From: PALSA-1003 sp963791945
Lineage (GTDB): Bacteria; Pseudomonadota; Gammaproteobacteria; Burkholderiales; Casimicrobiaceae
Assembly: GCA_963791945.1 (NCBI GenBank)
Contig: CAWBUD010000003.1
Span: forward strand, 372,001-436,000
Direction of reading: 5' to 3'
Length of the DNA stretch: 64,000 nt
A program made the position numbers and the translations under genes. Shown here piece by piece: positions 1 through 7,372 of this stretch. The notes below the pieces were generated by a model that saw nothing but the letters and a program-made list of their open reading frames with translations, was not told the origin of the DNA and searched no databases. Within the stretch, counting starts at the first letter, position 1. Every line of letters begins with the position of its first letter.

Positions 1-164
1 ACGGCATCCGCGTCACATTTGTGACATTTTTTGGCAGCGCGGTTGCCGCAGGAGCCTGCGCTTGTCTTGTGGCTTGCATGACCCACAGGGTTGCGGGTGT
101 GCAGCGTGAACAGCCTGTGATACGCAACTCGTATAACGACAAGAGTCTTTAGAAAGGCAGCGTC

Positions 165-527
165 ATGGCCAACATTCTCGCCGTGGAAGACGCCGCGACG
201 ATGCGGCAAGTCGTCAATTTCACCCTCACCGACGCGGGTCACACCGTGTCGGAAGCAGCCAATGTAGAGGAGGCTCTGGCACAGGTTGCCCAGTCGCGGT
301 TCGATCTCATCATCTGCGACGTCAACATGCCCGGAAGGAACGGCCTGGAGCTCGTCAAGCTGTTGCGCGCGATGCCCGATTCGCGCTTTGTTCCGATCCT
401 CATGCTCACGACCGAGCAGCGGGAGGAATTGAAAGCGCAAGGCAGGGCGGCGGGCGCGACCGGCTGGATCGTCAAACCTTTCGATCCGTCAGTGCTGCTG
501 GACGTCGTGAAGAAAGTGATGAAGTAG
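165..527 (+). CDS. CheY-like single-domain response regulator
   Basis: This 120-aa protein is one receiver domain with no output domain, so it probably acts by protein contact as CheY or PilG/PilH do. Visible receiver landmarks are the acidic pair E8/D9, the phospho-acceptor D52 in CDVNMPGRNG, T82/T83 in MLTTEQ, and K104 in the KPF motif. The ATG at 165 follows an AGAAAGG ribosome-binding site. It lies 56 bp upstream of a ChpA/PilL-like Hpt protein, which is its likely phosphate donor or acceptor, and both lie in line with a membrane CheZ-like gene. The family is certain; the partner assignment is inferred from gene order. The 164 bp upstream contain no gene, only a short GTCAC-ATTT-GTGAC dyad near the left edge. 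Confidence 0.93.
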   Translation: MANILAVEDAATMRQVVNFTLTDAGHTVSEAANVEEALAQVAQSRFDLIICDVNMPGRNGLELVKLLRAMPDSRFVPILMLTTEQREELKAQGRAAGATGWIVKPFDPSVLLDVVKKVMK

Positions 528-583
528 CGCTGCCGCTTCACATCGCCAACGCCGGCTTACGCCTGACGAAATAGGACCACACC

Positions 584-3500
584 GTGATCGCACCCCTGCG
601 CTCTTCCGCCGCTGCCATGGTTGCCGAGCGAAGCTCAACGCTATCGAACCCTCTTGTTGTGGCGACGGACCCGGCGCCAGAATTCGACCCCGGCCCATTG
701 TCGTGGGTGCACCGCGAGATCGATCACACGCTAGCCCAAGGCCTGGAATCCCTTGCGGCATTCAGCAAGCCGGAGAGAGATGTTGACGCGCTGAAGGCGG
801 CCCGCATGCACGTGCATCAGGCGCTCGGAGCGTTCCGCATGGTCGGCCTGGATGCAGTCGCTGAGTTCGCCGGCGAGATCGAACGCGTTCTCGGCGGGCT
901 CGAAGGCGCTGCCGCGGGACGCATCGAAGCGATCAGCGGAGTGGTCCACCGTGCGTGTCGGAAGCTTTCCATCTTCCTCGGAGAGCTCGCGAGCGGTGCG
1001 GCACCGGCGGCTCTCAAGCTCTATCCCGAATACGAGGCGATGCAGCGCTCGCGCGGCGTCGAAGCGGTGACGCCGACCGATTTGTTCTATCCCGACTTGC
1101 GGATTCGCGCACCGAGGGTCCTTCTGCGCGAAGCCATTCCGGCAGATAAGCTGCCATCGCATCTTGCGAAGAAGCGCCGGCTGTACGAAAGCGGTCTCCT
1201 GCTCTGGCTGCGCGGTGATGCCGCCGGGGCCCGCACGATGCGCGAAGCGGTGGCCGGTATCGAAGCGATCGCCACTCAGGAAAATCTGCGCTCCTTCTGG
1301 TGGACGGTTCGAGCGCTGCTCGAGGCACTCGCCGAGCGCGGTCTCGAGTGCCGTTCCGACGTGAAGCAGCTGGCAGCGCGCATCGACCTGCAGATTCGCC
1401 GCGTTCTCGAAGGCAGTGCCGTCGCCGCCGATCGACTGCGTCGCGAAGTGCTGTACCACGTGGCGATCAGTGCACCGGTCGGTCCCACGGTACGCGCGGT
1501 CCAGCGTGCGTTCCGCCTCGCTAGCTTTATCCCGGCCCCGGACGCCATCGACGCGGACCTCGCGAACATCGAGCCGCAGCTGCGCGAGGGACGCGAGCGG
1601 CTTGTCGGGATCAAGGAAACGTGGCTCACCTTCGCTTCCGGCCGCACCGAGAATCTTGCCAAGGTCAAGCAGGCATTGACCGTCGTGCATGCCAAAGCGA
1701 CCGAGCTGCGGCACGGTGCGCTCACCGAGCTCGCTGCCGCGCTCCTGGAGCGGCTCAACGGTATGCCGGCCGGCCCGATACCCGAGCCGCTGGCCATGGA
1801 GTTCACGACGGCGCTGCTTCTCGCCGAGGGTGCATTCGAGAATTACGCCAATCTGTCGACGGAATTCCCGCACCAGGTCCAGGCCATGCTGGCGCGGCTC
1901 GATGCCGCGGCCGCCGGGCGCCCGGCGCCGGGCGACACGAGGATGCTGGGCAATCTAGGCGAGCGCGCGCAGGAACGCATGCTGCTTGCGCAGGTCGGGC
2001 ACGAGATCCGGGCAAACCTGCATCGCATGGAGGAGGTCCTCGACGAATTCTTCCGCGACGAAACCAAGCGGTCCACGCTCGCTTCGCTCGCCAAGGACAG
2101 TCGCGAGATTCACGGGGCGCTGCGCATTCTGGGTCTCGACGACGCGGATCGACTGCTCACGCTGTGCGACGAGCGGGTCCAGGCGTATGCGAGTCCGGAA
2201 ACCGACGTATCGAGCGACGAGCTCGAGCTCCTCGCCGAGTCGCTGTGCGGTCTCGAGTTCTACTTCGAGGCGGTCGAGCTGCGGCGTCGCGATGCCCAAC
2301 GTCTGATTGCGCCGCTGCTCGCGCGTTGGCTCGGCGAGACGCCGCCGCAGCCCGTCGAGGAGACTGAGTCCGTGGAATCGGCCGTCGCTGCGCTGCGCGC
2401 GGAGTTGCCGCGACTGGTCGAACAGGCTTATGGCGATCGAAACGATGCGCAAGCGCGGGACGAGCTCAAGGCAAGGCTCGCCAATCTCAAAGACGACGCT
2501 GAACTGATCGGCGACGAGGAGCTGGCGATACAGGTGGAAGCCGCGATCGCCAAGCTCGAGCGCAGCGGGCACGATCTTGCTGCAGCGGTCCAAGCGATCG
2601 CCGGTACATCGACGTGGGCACCGGAGATCTCCGAAGAAACGCAGCGGCTGCTCGAAGTGGATGCGACCGGACGCGATGCCGGCCTTCTGGCTATCTACCT
2701 CACCGAGGCGGCGAAGGTGCTCGCCGCAATCGGCGAAGGCCTCGGCGCCCTGCTGCAAGACCCGAACGATCGTCAAGCGCTCGATACCGTTCGGCGCGGC
2801 TTCCACACGCTCAAGGAGTCCGGCCGCATGGTCGGCCTGAGCGAGCTGGCCGATCTGGCGGGAGAAGTCGAAGCGATTCACAACCGGCTGCTCGAAAAGG
2901 AGCGGCCCGTGACCGCCACGGTCGTGGCAATGATCGACACCGCGCAGGCAGGTTTCCGCGGGTGGGTCGACGAATTGCACCACACGGGCCGCGTCGCGCC
3001 CGATGCCAGCAAGCTGCATGCCGCGTTGCGAGTGGTCGACCGCGAGCTCTCGCCGGTCGCAAGCGAGGGGCCGGTCGCAGCGGCGAAAAGCGCGGACGTT
3101 CCCGTGACGCCCGTTCCGATCACGGTCCCTTCGGTCGACGGAAGAGCTGCGCATCCGGCGAACGTCGGGGCTCCAAGAATAGAAATCGCCAAACCTGCCG
3201 CGAAAGGGGACATCTGGAGCGTCGCGCTCGTACAGCCGGCCTCGAGCGAGACACTTGCGGGCATCCGCGACGAAATCGACGCAGACTGGTTGGCACGTTT
3301 CGTCGACGAGGCAACCGAACTCTTGCCTGCTGCTCGGAACGACCTTCGCGCATGGCACGAAGCGCCGAGCGACAAGGCGGCCGCCGATCAGCTGCGCCGG
3401 ACGCTGCACACGTTCAAGGGCGGCGCACGGATGGCAGGCGCGATGCGTCTCGGTCATCTCCTGCAGTCGATGGAGTCACGCCTTGTCGTCTGCGAGCACA

Positions 3501-4063
3501 GGGCGGCACCGCCAGAGCTGTTTCAGGCGCTCGGGAGCGAGCTCGATCTTGCCGCCGACGTGCTCGATAAGCTGATTGCGGGCGAATCCAACGTTGCCCT
3601 GCCACGGCTCGGAGCAAAGCTATTGGCCGAGGCTAAGTCGGCGACACGGACGGAGCCCGCGAGTGCGGCGCCGAAGGCGCCGGTGGCCGAACACCCGATC
3701 GTCGCTTCGGCCGCGGCGTCCGGCGACGACAAGATCGAAGTGCTAAAGACGAATCTCGACGAGACGACGGAACGTATGGCCACGGCGCGCAGTCAGCTTC
3801 GTGAGATCGAGGCTCAGGGCGAGCTGCAGATGCGCGCCCGCATGACCGAGCTGCACGAAGTTGGCGGGGAATGCGATTCGAGCGAGCTCGACGCTCTCAC
3901 GCGTGTCCAGGATCTCACGGACTCTCTGAGCGAGGTGCTGAGCGAGCTGGCGACGGTTCAGCAATCGTTGCTGCGCCACCTAGACGAAGCGAGCGCCACG
4001 CTGCGCCCGCAGCAGCGGGCTGCCGCCGGGCACCTAGATACCAATCCCGGAACGCGTGAATAA
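584..4063 (+). CDS. ChpA/PilL-like multi-Hpt protein lacking the CheA kinase core
   Basis: The 1159-aa protein opens with the conserved N-terminal region of Burkholderiales PilL/ChpA (GPLSWVHREIDHTLAQGLES) and carries several Hpt-type four-helix segments. Two keep the phosphorylatable His: HTLKES with H741 and HTFKGG with H942. Others have lost it, for example the segment around SREIHGALRILG. Residues about 1030-1140 match the coiled linker that in PilL precedes the kinase (LREIEAQGELQMRARM, ATVQQSLLRHLDEA). The protein then stops, so HATPase, CheW and C-terminal receiver domains are absent; the usual family length is about 1800-2000 aa. The GTG start at 584 follows AGGA; an ATG at 617 is an alternative. 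It overlaps the next gene by 8 bp. It should shuttle or store phosphate but cannot autophosphorylate. Confidence 0.85.
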   Translation: MIAPLRSSAAAMVAERSSTLSNPLVVATDPAPEFDPGPLSWVHREIDHTLAQGLESLAAFSKPERDVDALKAARMHVHQALGAFRMVGLDAVAEFAGEIERVLGGLEGAAAGRIEAISGVVHRACRKLSIFLGELASGAAPAALKLYPEYEAMQRSRGVEAVTPTDLFYPDLRIRAPRVLLREAIPADKLPSHLAKKRRLYESGLLLWLRGDAAGARTMREAVAGIEAIATQENLRSFWWTVRALLEALAERGLECRSDVKQLAARIDLQIRRVLEGSAVAADRLRREVLYHVAISAPVGPTVRAVQRAFRLASFIPAPDAIDADLANIEPQLREGRERLVGIKETWLTFASGRTENLAKVKQALTVVHAKATELRHGALTELAAALLERLNGMPAGPIPEPLAMEFTTALLLAEGAFENYANLSTEFPHQVQAMLARLDAAAAGRPAPGDTRMLGNLGERAQERMLLAQVGHEIRANLHRMEEVLDEFFRDETKRSTLASLAKDSREIHGALRILGLDDADRLLTLCDERVQAYASPETDVSSDELELLAESLCGLEFYFEAVELRRRDAQRLIAPLLARWLGETPPQPVEETESVESAVAALRAELPRLVEQAYGDRNDAQARDELKARLANLKDDAELIGDEELAIQVEAAIAKLERSGHDLAAAVQAIAGTSTWAPEISEETQRLLEVDATGRDAGLLAIYLTEAAKVLAAIGEGLGALLQDPNDRQALDTVRRGFHTLKESGRMVGLSELADLAGEVEAIHNRLLEKERPVTATVVAMIDTAQAGFRGWVDELHHTGRVAPDASKLHAALRVVDRELSPVASEGPVAAAKSADVPVTPVPITVPSVDGRAAHPANVGAPRIEIAKPAAKGDIWSVALVQPASSETLAGIRDEIDADWLARFVDEATELLPAARNDLRAWHEAPSDKAAADQLRRTLHTFKGGARMAGAMRLGHLLQSMESRLVVCEHRAAPPELFQALGSELDLAADVLDKLIAGESNVALPRLGAKLLAEAKSATRTEPASAAPKAPVAEHPIVASAAASGDDKIEVLKTNLDETTERMATARSQLREIEAQGELQMRARMTELHEVGGECDSSELDALTRVQDLTDSLSEVLSELATVQQSLLRHLDEASATLRPQQRAAAGHLDTNPGTRE

Positions 4064-5432
4064 CAATATGATTTCGACGGTAAGCATTCTCCGCAACAGC
4101 CCGAGCTTCGTGTTCAAGCTCGGCGCGATCCTGATGCTGCCCTGGGCATGGGCGGTGTTCGTCATGCCGCCATGGGCCGCCGCCGTGTGCGGTGCGCTGT
4201 GGGCTGCGGGGCTTCTCGCGGCTATCCGCTGGTTCGTCGCTCCGATGTTCGCGCGTCAACGCGCCGGCGAGAAGTCGCTCACCGCCGAGCAGATCATCAA
4301 GATGCGTGCACCGAGTCCAAGCGCGATCGTCCTGGATCAGGATACTCGAGGCGATCTGGGTTCGCTGCACAACGGCTTGCGCCGGTGGCAGGAGTCGTCC
4401 ATCGTATCGAGCGGTGAGACCGCGACCGCGCGCGAACGCGTGGGCGAAGTCATCTCCCAGACCGAAAACGCGGTGCTGGCGCTCACCACGAGCTTCCGCG
4501 GCATTACCACTAAGACCAAGCAGCAGATGGAAGCCGCGATGTCGCTCCTAAAGCGCAACGCCGAACAGGTGAATCTTTCGCCCGGAAGCTGGCTGTCGCT
4601 GCCCGATTACATCCGGGCCTACGAAATGCAGCTCCAGGAGGTGATCGAAAGTATGGTCAAGGTCACCTCCACATCCGACGAAATGCGTCAGCACCAGACG
4701 AAGATTCGCGAGCAATCCGTGCTCATCGACGAGCTGCTTGACGAATTGCGGGCGATGGCGATCCGTATTGGTCGGCTCGCGCTCGACTCGGCGGTGGCCG
4801 CGGGCGACTCGGGCAAGCACGGCAACTATCTGATCGAGCTCAGCGGCTCGATCCGCGAGACCAGCAACCAGGCGTTCGGACTGACTCGATCGATCCGGCA
4901 GAGTCTCGAGACCATCCGCGACGAGCTCGTCGTCACGTACAAGGTGATCAACAAGACCTCTACGCTCGCCAAGGACTCCGCGCGGCGAGCCAAGGCCGAC
5001 GTGGCGCAGCTCAACGTCACCATGATTGCCAAGACCAAGGAAGTCGAGGAATCGCTGTCGAAGATCAATTCCCTCGGCGAGGCGATCCAGCAGGACGTTA
5101 ACAGTGCGTTCATCGCCATGCAGTTCCAGGACATCACCCAGCAGAAGCTTGAGCATATGCGCGGCAACATCCTGACGGAGGTGATGTGCAACCTCGATAC
5201 GTTTTCCCTGGAGACGAGCGAGATGATGAAGAAAAAGATCTTCCTCGTCAGCCAGGCCGACGCACAGCTCCAGGATAGCTTGCCAAGCGAGTGCCCGACG
5301 GCCATTGCCGAGCAGGGAAGGTTGGCCGCGCGTGATCCGCTTGCAACTCAAGCTGCCGGCGCGGAGGTCCGCAATGCGCCCGGGTCTACCGACAACATCC
5401 TGCCCGCTAGCAAGGAGGTTGAGTTGTTCTAG
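4056..5432 (+). CDS. Membrane-anchored protein with a CheZ-like motif
   Basis: The 458-aa product has two adjacent hydrophobic segments (about residues 18-38 and 39-62), which should form a membrane hairpin, followed by a long helical, coiled-coil-rich cytoplasmic region. Residues 352-363 read FIAMQFQDITQQ. They closely resemble the CheZ active-site helix, in which Asp and Gln (DxxxQ) dephosphorylate CheY; the equivalents here are D359 and Q363. Similar QFQD motifs also occur in proteins annotated as methyl-accepting-like, but no receptor hairpin or ligand-binding domain is visible. The GTG start at 4056 overlaps the upstream Hpt gene; an ATG at 4068 is an alternative. Genomic order suggests it acts on the CheY-like protein encoded at 165. 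Phosphatase activity is an inference. Confidence 0.75.
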   Translation: MNNNMISTVSILRNSPSFVFKLGAILMLPWAWAVFVMPPWAAAVCGALWAAGLLAAIRWFVAPMFARQRAGEKSLTAEQIIKMRAPSPSAIVLDQDTRGDLGSLHNGLRRWQESSIVSSGETATARERVGEVISQTENAVLALTTSFRGITTKTKQQMEAAMSLLKRNAEQVNLSPGSWLSLPDYIRAYEMQLQEVIESMVKVTSTSDEMRQHQTKIREQSVLIDELLDELRAMAIRIGRLALDSAVAAGDSGKHGNYLIELSGSIRETSNQAFGLTRSIRQSLETIRDELVVTYKVINKTSTLAKDSARRAKADVAQLNVTMIAKTKEVEESLSKINSLGEAIQQDVNSAFIAMQFQDITQQKLEHMRGNILTEVMCNLDTFSLETSEMMKKKIFLVSQADAQLQDSLPSECPTAIAEQGRLAARDPLATQAAGAEVRNAPGSTDNILPASKEVELF

Positions 5433-5813
5433 GAACGCAGCGTCATGATCGGCTCGCCGGGAAGGGCCTACGCAAGCCAACGGCGCTGCATCCCCAGTCG
5501 CACGTCGATGCCCAAGTTAGAACGCTGGTCGCAAGGACCCTGCGCTCACGACGTCACGAAGATGCGCCATCTCGGGAAAGCCACGACTGCCCGCTTGGGG
5601 TCGAACTGCGCCTGCGTGAATAGCGCCGCATGCGGCCACTTCCAGTCACTCCCCTAGGCGTCCAGTCGTGCTTTGTACAGCTCGTTAGTCTGCCTCTAAC
5701 TCCGACGTTTGATCGGATGTTCTCCTACGAGCAAATGGCTGTACGCTGATTCCCAAGCGACACGAGTGCGCCTACATTTGGTCGATCTCCCGTCACGCAA
5801 ATGTGCCCCTCAT
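5433..5813. other. Intergenic stretch, no convincing gene
   Basis: No ORF here has a believable start, ribosome-binding site or protein-like composition. The segment at 5598-5640 contains GGGTCGAACTGCG followed by a GCGGCCAC motif. It resembles the dispersed repeat seen better at 30900 and 32013. Confidence 0.5.
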
Positions 5814-6005
5814 ATGGTCTCGATCTTGTGGGTGATTTGGGCGTTCCTATTAGGCGGCCTGGCCGGTATGGTGATGCTCGCACTCGTATGCATGGCGGCG
5901 AGAGAAGCTGAACGAGCCATCCAGGCCGAGGCAGCGGTCCAACACGGCCGCCTAGGCCCGATACACTTGGAAAGACATTGGAGGACGGCCGTCGGCAGTA
6001 AATGA
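5814..6005 (+). CDS. Small hypothetical membrane protein
   Basis: The ATG at 5814 opens a 63-aa ORF whose first 28 residues form one hydrophobic segment (SILWVIWAFLLGGLAGMVML), followed by a charged Ala/Glu-rich tail. That is the layout of many small single-pass proteins. No good ribosome-binding site precedes the ATG, and no family was recognised. The frame is open further upstream, but that extension is not hydrophobic and looks non-coding. This is a weak prediction in a gene-poor region. Confidence 0.3.
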   Translation: MVSILWVIWAFLLGGLAGMVMLALVCMAAREAERAIQAEAAVQHGRLGPIHLERHWRTAVGSK

Positions 6006-6486
6006 TCCGTTGCACCGACGCCAGCGAACTTCGACGAACGGCGCTTTCGGCCACGGGCGGACGGGCAGGCTCGCCGCCGAAATTGCCCAGAGCAGTCGTA
6101 GCGGGGCGGTGAACGTCCCGCCCTCCGGGGAATCTCTGCAAGCACATAACCTGACCACGCTCTGTCGGCGCGGCAGCTGGAGCCCGGGAAAGTGACGCAC
6201 TCATTGCAACCGCCGGGCACTGGTTCAACCCGAGGTTGGCCAATGCCGCTTTCCATTGAAGTCTATGTACTGCTCGGCGATCGCCGGCGAGCCGGTGCCG
6301 CAACTCAAGCTCCATGAAGGCACGCAATTGCGATGCGATGCGTGCATCTTTCGTACGCTAGTTCTCCTGGCGTGCACACCGTTAAGTGTAAGACACAATG
6401 CAACCATCAGTTTCGGCATGTCATTTCCTTATAATTTATGATTCAAGTACGTTATCGCAAGCTCGATCGACGACTTGCGTTCCTGT
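6006..6486. other. Intergenic stretch, no convincing gene
   Basis: Several short ORFs exist on both strands, but none has coding character or a recognisable domain. GC content falls towards 6360-6440, where a TTATAATTTATG stretch occurs. No gene is called. Confidence 0.5.
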
Positions 6487-6660
6487 CTACTTCAAGCGCA
6501 TGTCGTTCTTGACGGACTTGACGCCGCCGACGGTGCGCGCGACCTCGACCGCCTTGTTCTCCGCGGCCTGCGAGCTCACGAAGCCGCTCAGCTGAACCAC
6601 GTTGAAGGTCTCGACGTTGATTTCGGCGGACTTCAGCGAAGGTTCGTTGAGGATGGCCGC
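6487..6660 (-). pseudogene. 3' fragment of a BON-domain protein gene
   Basis: Read on the minus strand, this interval encodes AAILNEPSLKSAEINVE, then VVQLSGFVSSQAAENKAVEV and GGVKSVKNDMRLK, ending in TAG at 6487-6489. This is the C-terminal half of a BON domain of the OsmY/periplasmic type, which in full-length proteins follows a signal peptide and usually a first BON copy. The 5' part is missing. Upstream of AAIL the reading changes abruptly to IS630-type transposase sequence in another frame. The fragment looks well conserved, so the disruption may be recent. Confidence 0.7.
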
Positions 6661-6661
6661 C

Positions 6662-6739
6662 GTACAGACCGACGATGTCGCGCACCTTGTCGATAAAGAA
6701 GGGGTCGGTGGAGAGCTTGAAGCTCTTGCTTCGATAGAG
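6662..6739 (-). mobile_element. IS630-family transposase fragment
   Basis: The minus strand encodes SFKLSTDPFFIDKVRDIVGL followed by Y. This matches the IS630-family segment just before the catalytic DDE block (typically DPxFxxKVxDIVGLYLNPP). The match ends at the codons for VGLY, exactly where BON-domain sequence begins. Only about 26 codons are recognisable, with no terminal repeats or catalytic residues left. It is a relic that truncated the adjacent BON gene or took part in a deletion. Confidence 0.6.
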
Positions 6740-6933
6740 CGTGTCTTTGTCTGCAGTCAGTACAACCGCGCAGTTGCGTGCGCTGTCGTACAGACTTGTT
6801 TCCCGCGTGTAGCCTCGAAACGCCGACTAGATATCGTTCGTGTGCCAGCGAACAGACCGCACTGCTTCCGGGTGCTCAAATACATTACGCGCTCTTACTC
6901 TTCTGAGAGCGTGGGCAACCAGAAGGAGTCCAA

Positions 6934-6999
6934 ATGTATATCGGCGGCGGTGTAGGGTTAGTTTTGCTGATTATTGTTCTGGTTATGTTTTTGCGATGA
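6934..6999 (+). CDS. 21-aa single-pass membrane peptide
   Basis: An AAGGAG ribosome-binding site lies 5 bp before the ATG of this ORF. It encodes MYIGGGVGLVLLIIVLVMFL plus a final Arg. The sequence is almost entirely hydrophobic with a Tyr-Ile-Gly-Gly-Gly start, a layout that recurs in tiny conserved hypothetical membrane peptides of proteobacteria. It sits in an AT-richer stretch than its surroundings. Its function is unknown. The strong ribosome-binding site and the composition are the evidence for translation. Confidence 0.5.
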   Translation: MYIGGGVGLVLLIIVLVMFLR

Positions 7000-7065
7000 G
7001 CCATTGCCCGAACCGGTGAATCCTTCGGTATTGATCTGATTCTGGAGTTCGACAGGAAATTGGCC

Positions 7066-7149
7066 ATGGTCATTGAATTTGCCACCGCTTTTGCATCTAT
7101 TCTTTTCGCGGGATTTGTTGTTCTGAGTCTGCTCGTTATGAAAAAATAG
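7066..7149 (+). CDS. Putative 27-aa membrane peptide
   Basis: The ATG at 7066, preceded by AGGA about 9 bp upstream, starts a 27-codon ORF with one hydrophobic helix (FATAFASILFAGFVVLSLLV) and a MKK end. It follows the peptide ORF at 6934 by 66 bp in the same AT-rich islet, so the two may be co-transcribed. No homologue was recognised. The ORF is short enough to be chance; support is composition and context only. Confidence 0.3.
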   Translation: MVIEFATAFASILFAGFVVLSLLVMKK

Positions 7150-7249
7150 TTTTGGGGGCTAGCGTACGTAACAAGAGGATCGCCTTGCACCCGGACGTGC
7201 GCAACGCGCCGTCGCGCTCGTGTCGGGTCAGCCGGGCTCGCTCTAATGC

Positions 7250-7287
7250 GCCTTTGAGAAGCTCGCCGGCCTTTGAGAAGCTCGCCG
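7250..7287. repeat. 19-bp perfect tandem duplication
   Basis: GCCTTTGAGAAGCTCGCCG occurs twice head to tail in an intergenic segment just downstream of the large minus-strand gene. It is probably a replication-slippage product. Confidence 0.8.
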
Positions 7288-7372
7288 TTGTGTTGCGCCT
7301 GGACCCCGGTGAGCTGGCGGCTGATCCGCTGCGCGCAATGCAGCTCCTAGCCCTCCTTTCGCCGCCCTGCGC

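Noticed and set aside
1..40. Short dyad GTCAC-ATTT-GTGAC followed by T residues, as terminator or CRP site.
   Set aside because: The stem is only 5 bp and the arms are in the wrong orientation for a CRP consensus; it also sits at the window edge.
4056..5432. Annotating the membrane protein as a methyl-accepting chemotaxis receptor.
   Set aside because: No periplasmic ligand domain, HAMP domain or conserved signalling hairpin is visible; the CheZ-like motif is the clearer feature.
6225..6419. Minus-strand 64-codon ORF with AAGGAA upstream.
   Set aside because: The sequence lacks coding character and no family is recognised; spacing to the start is poor for the ATG that opens the frame.
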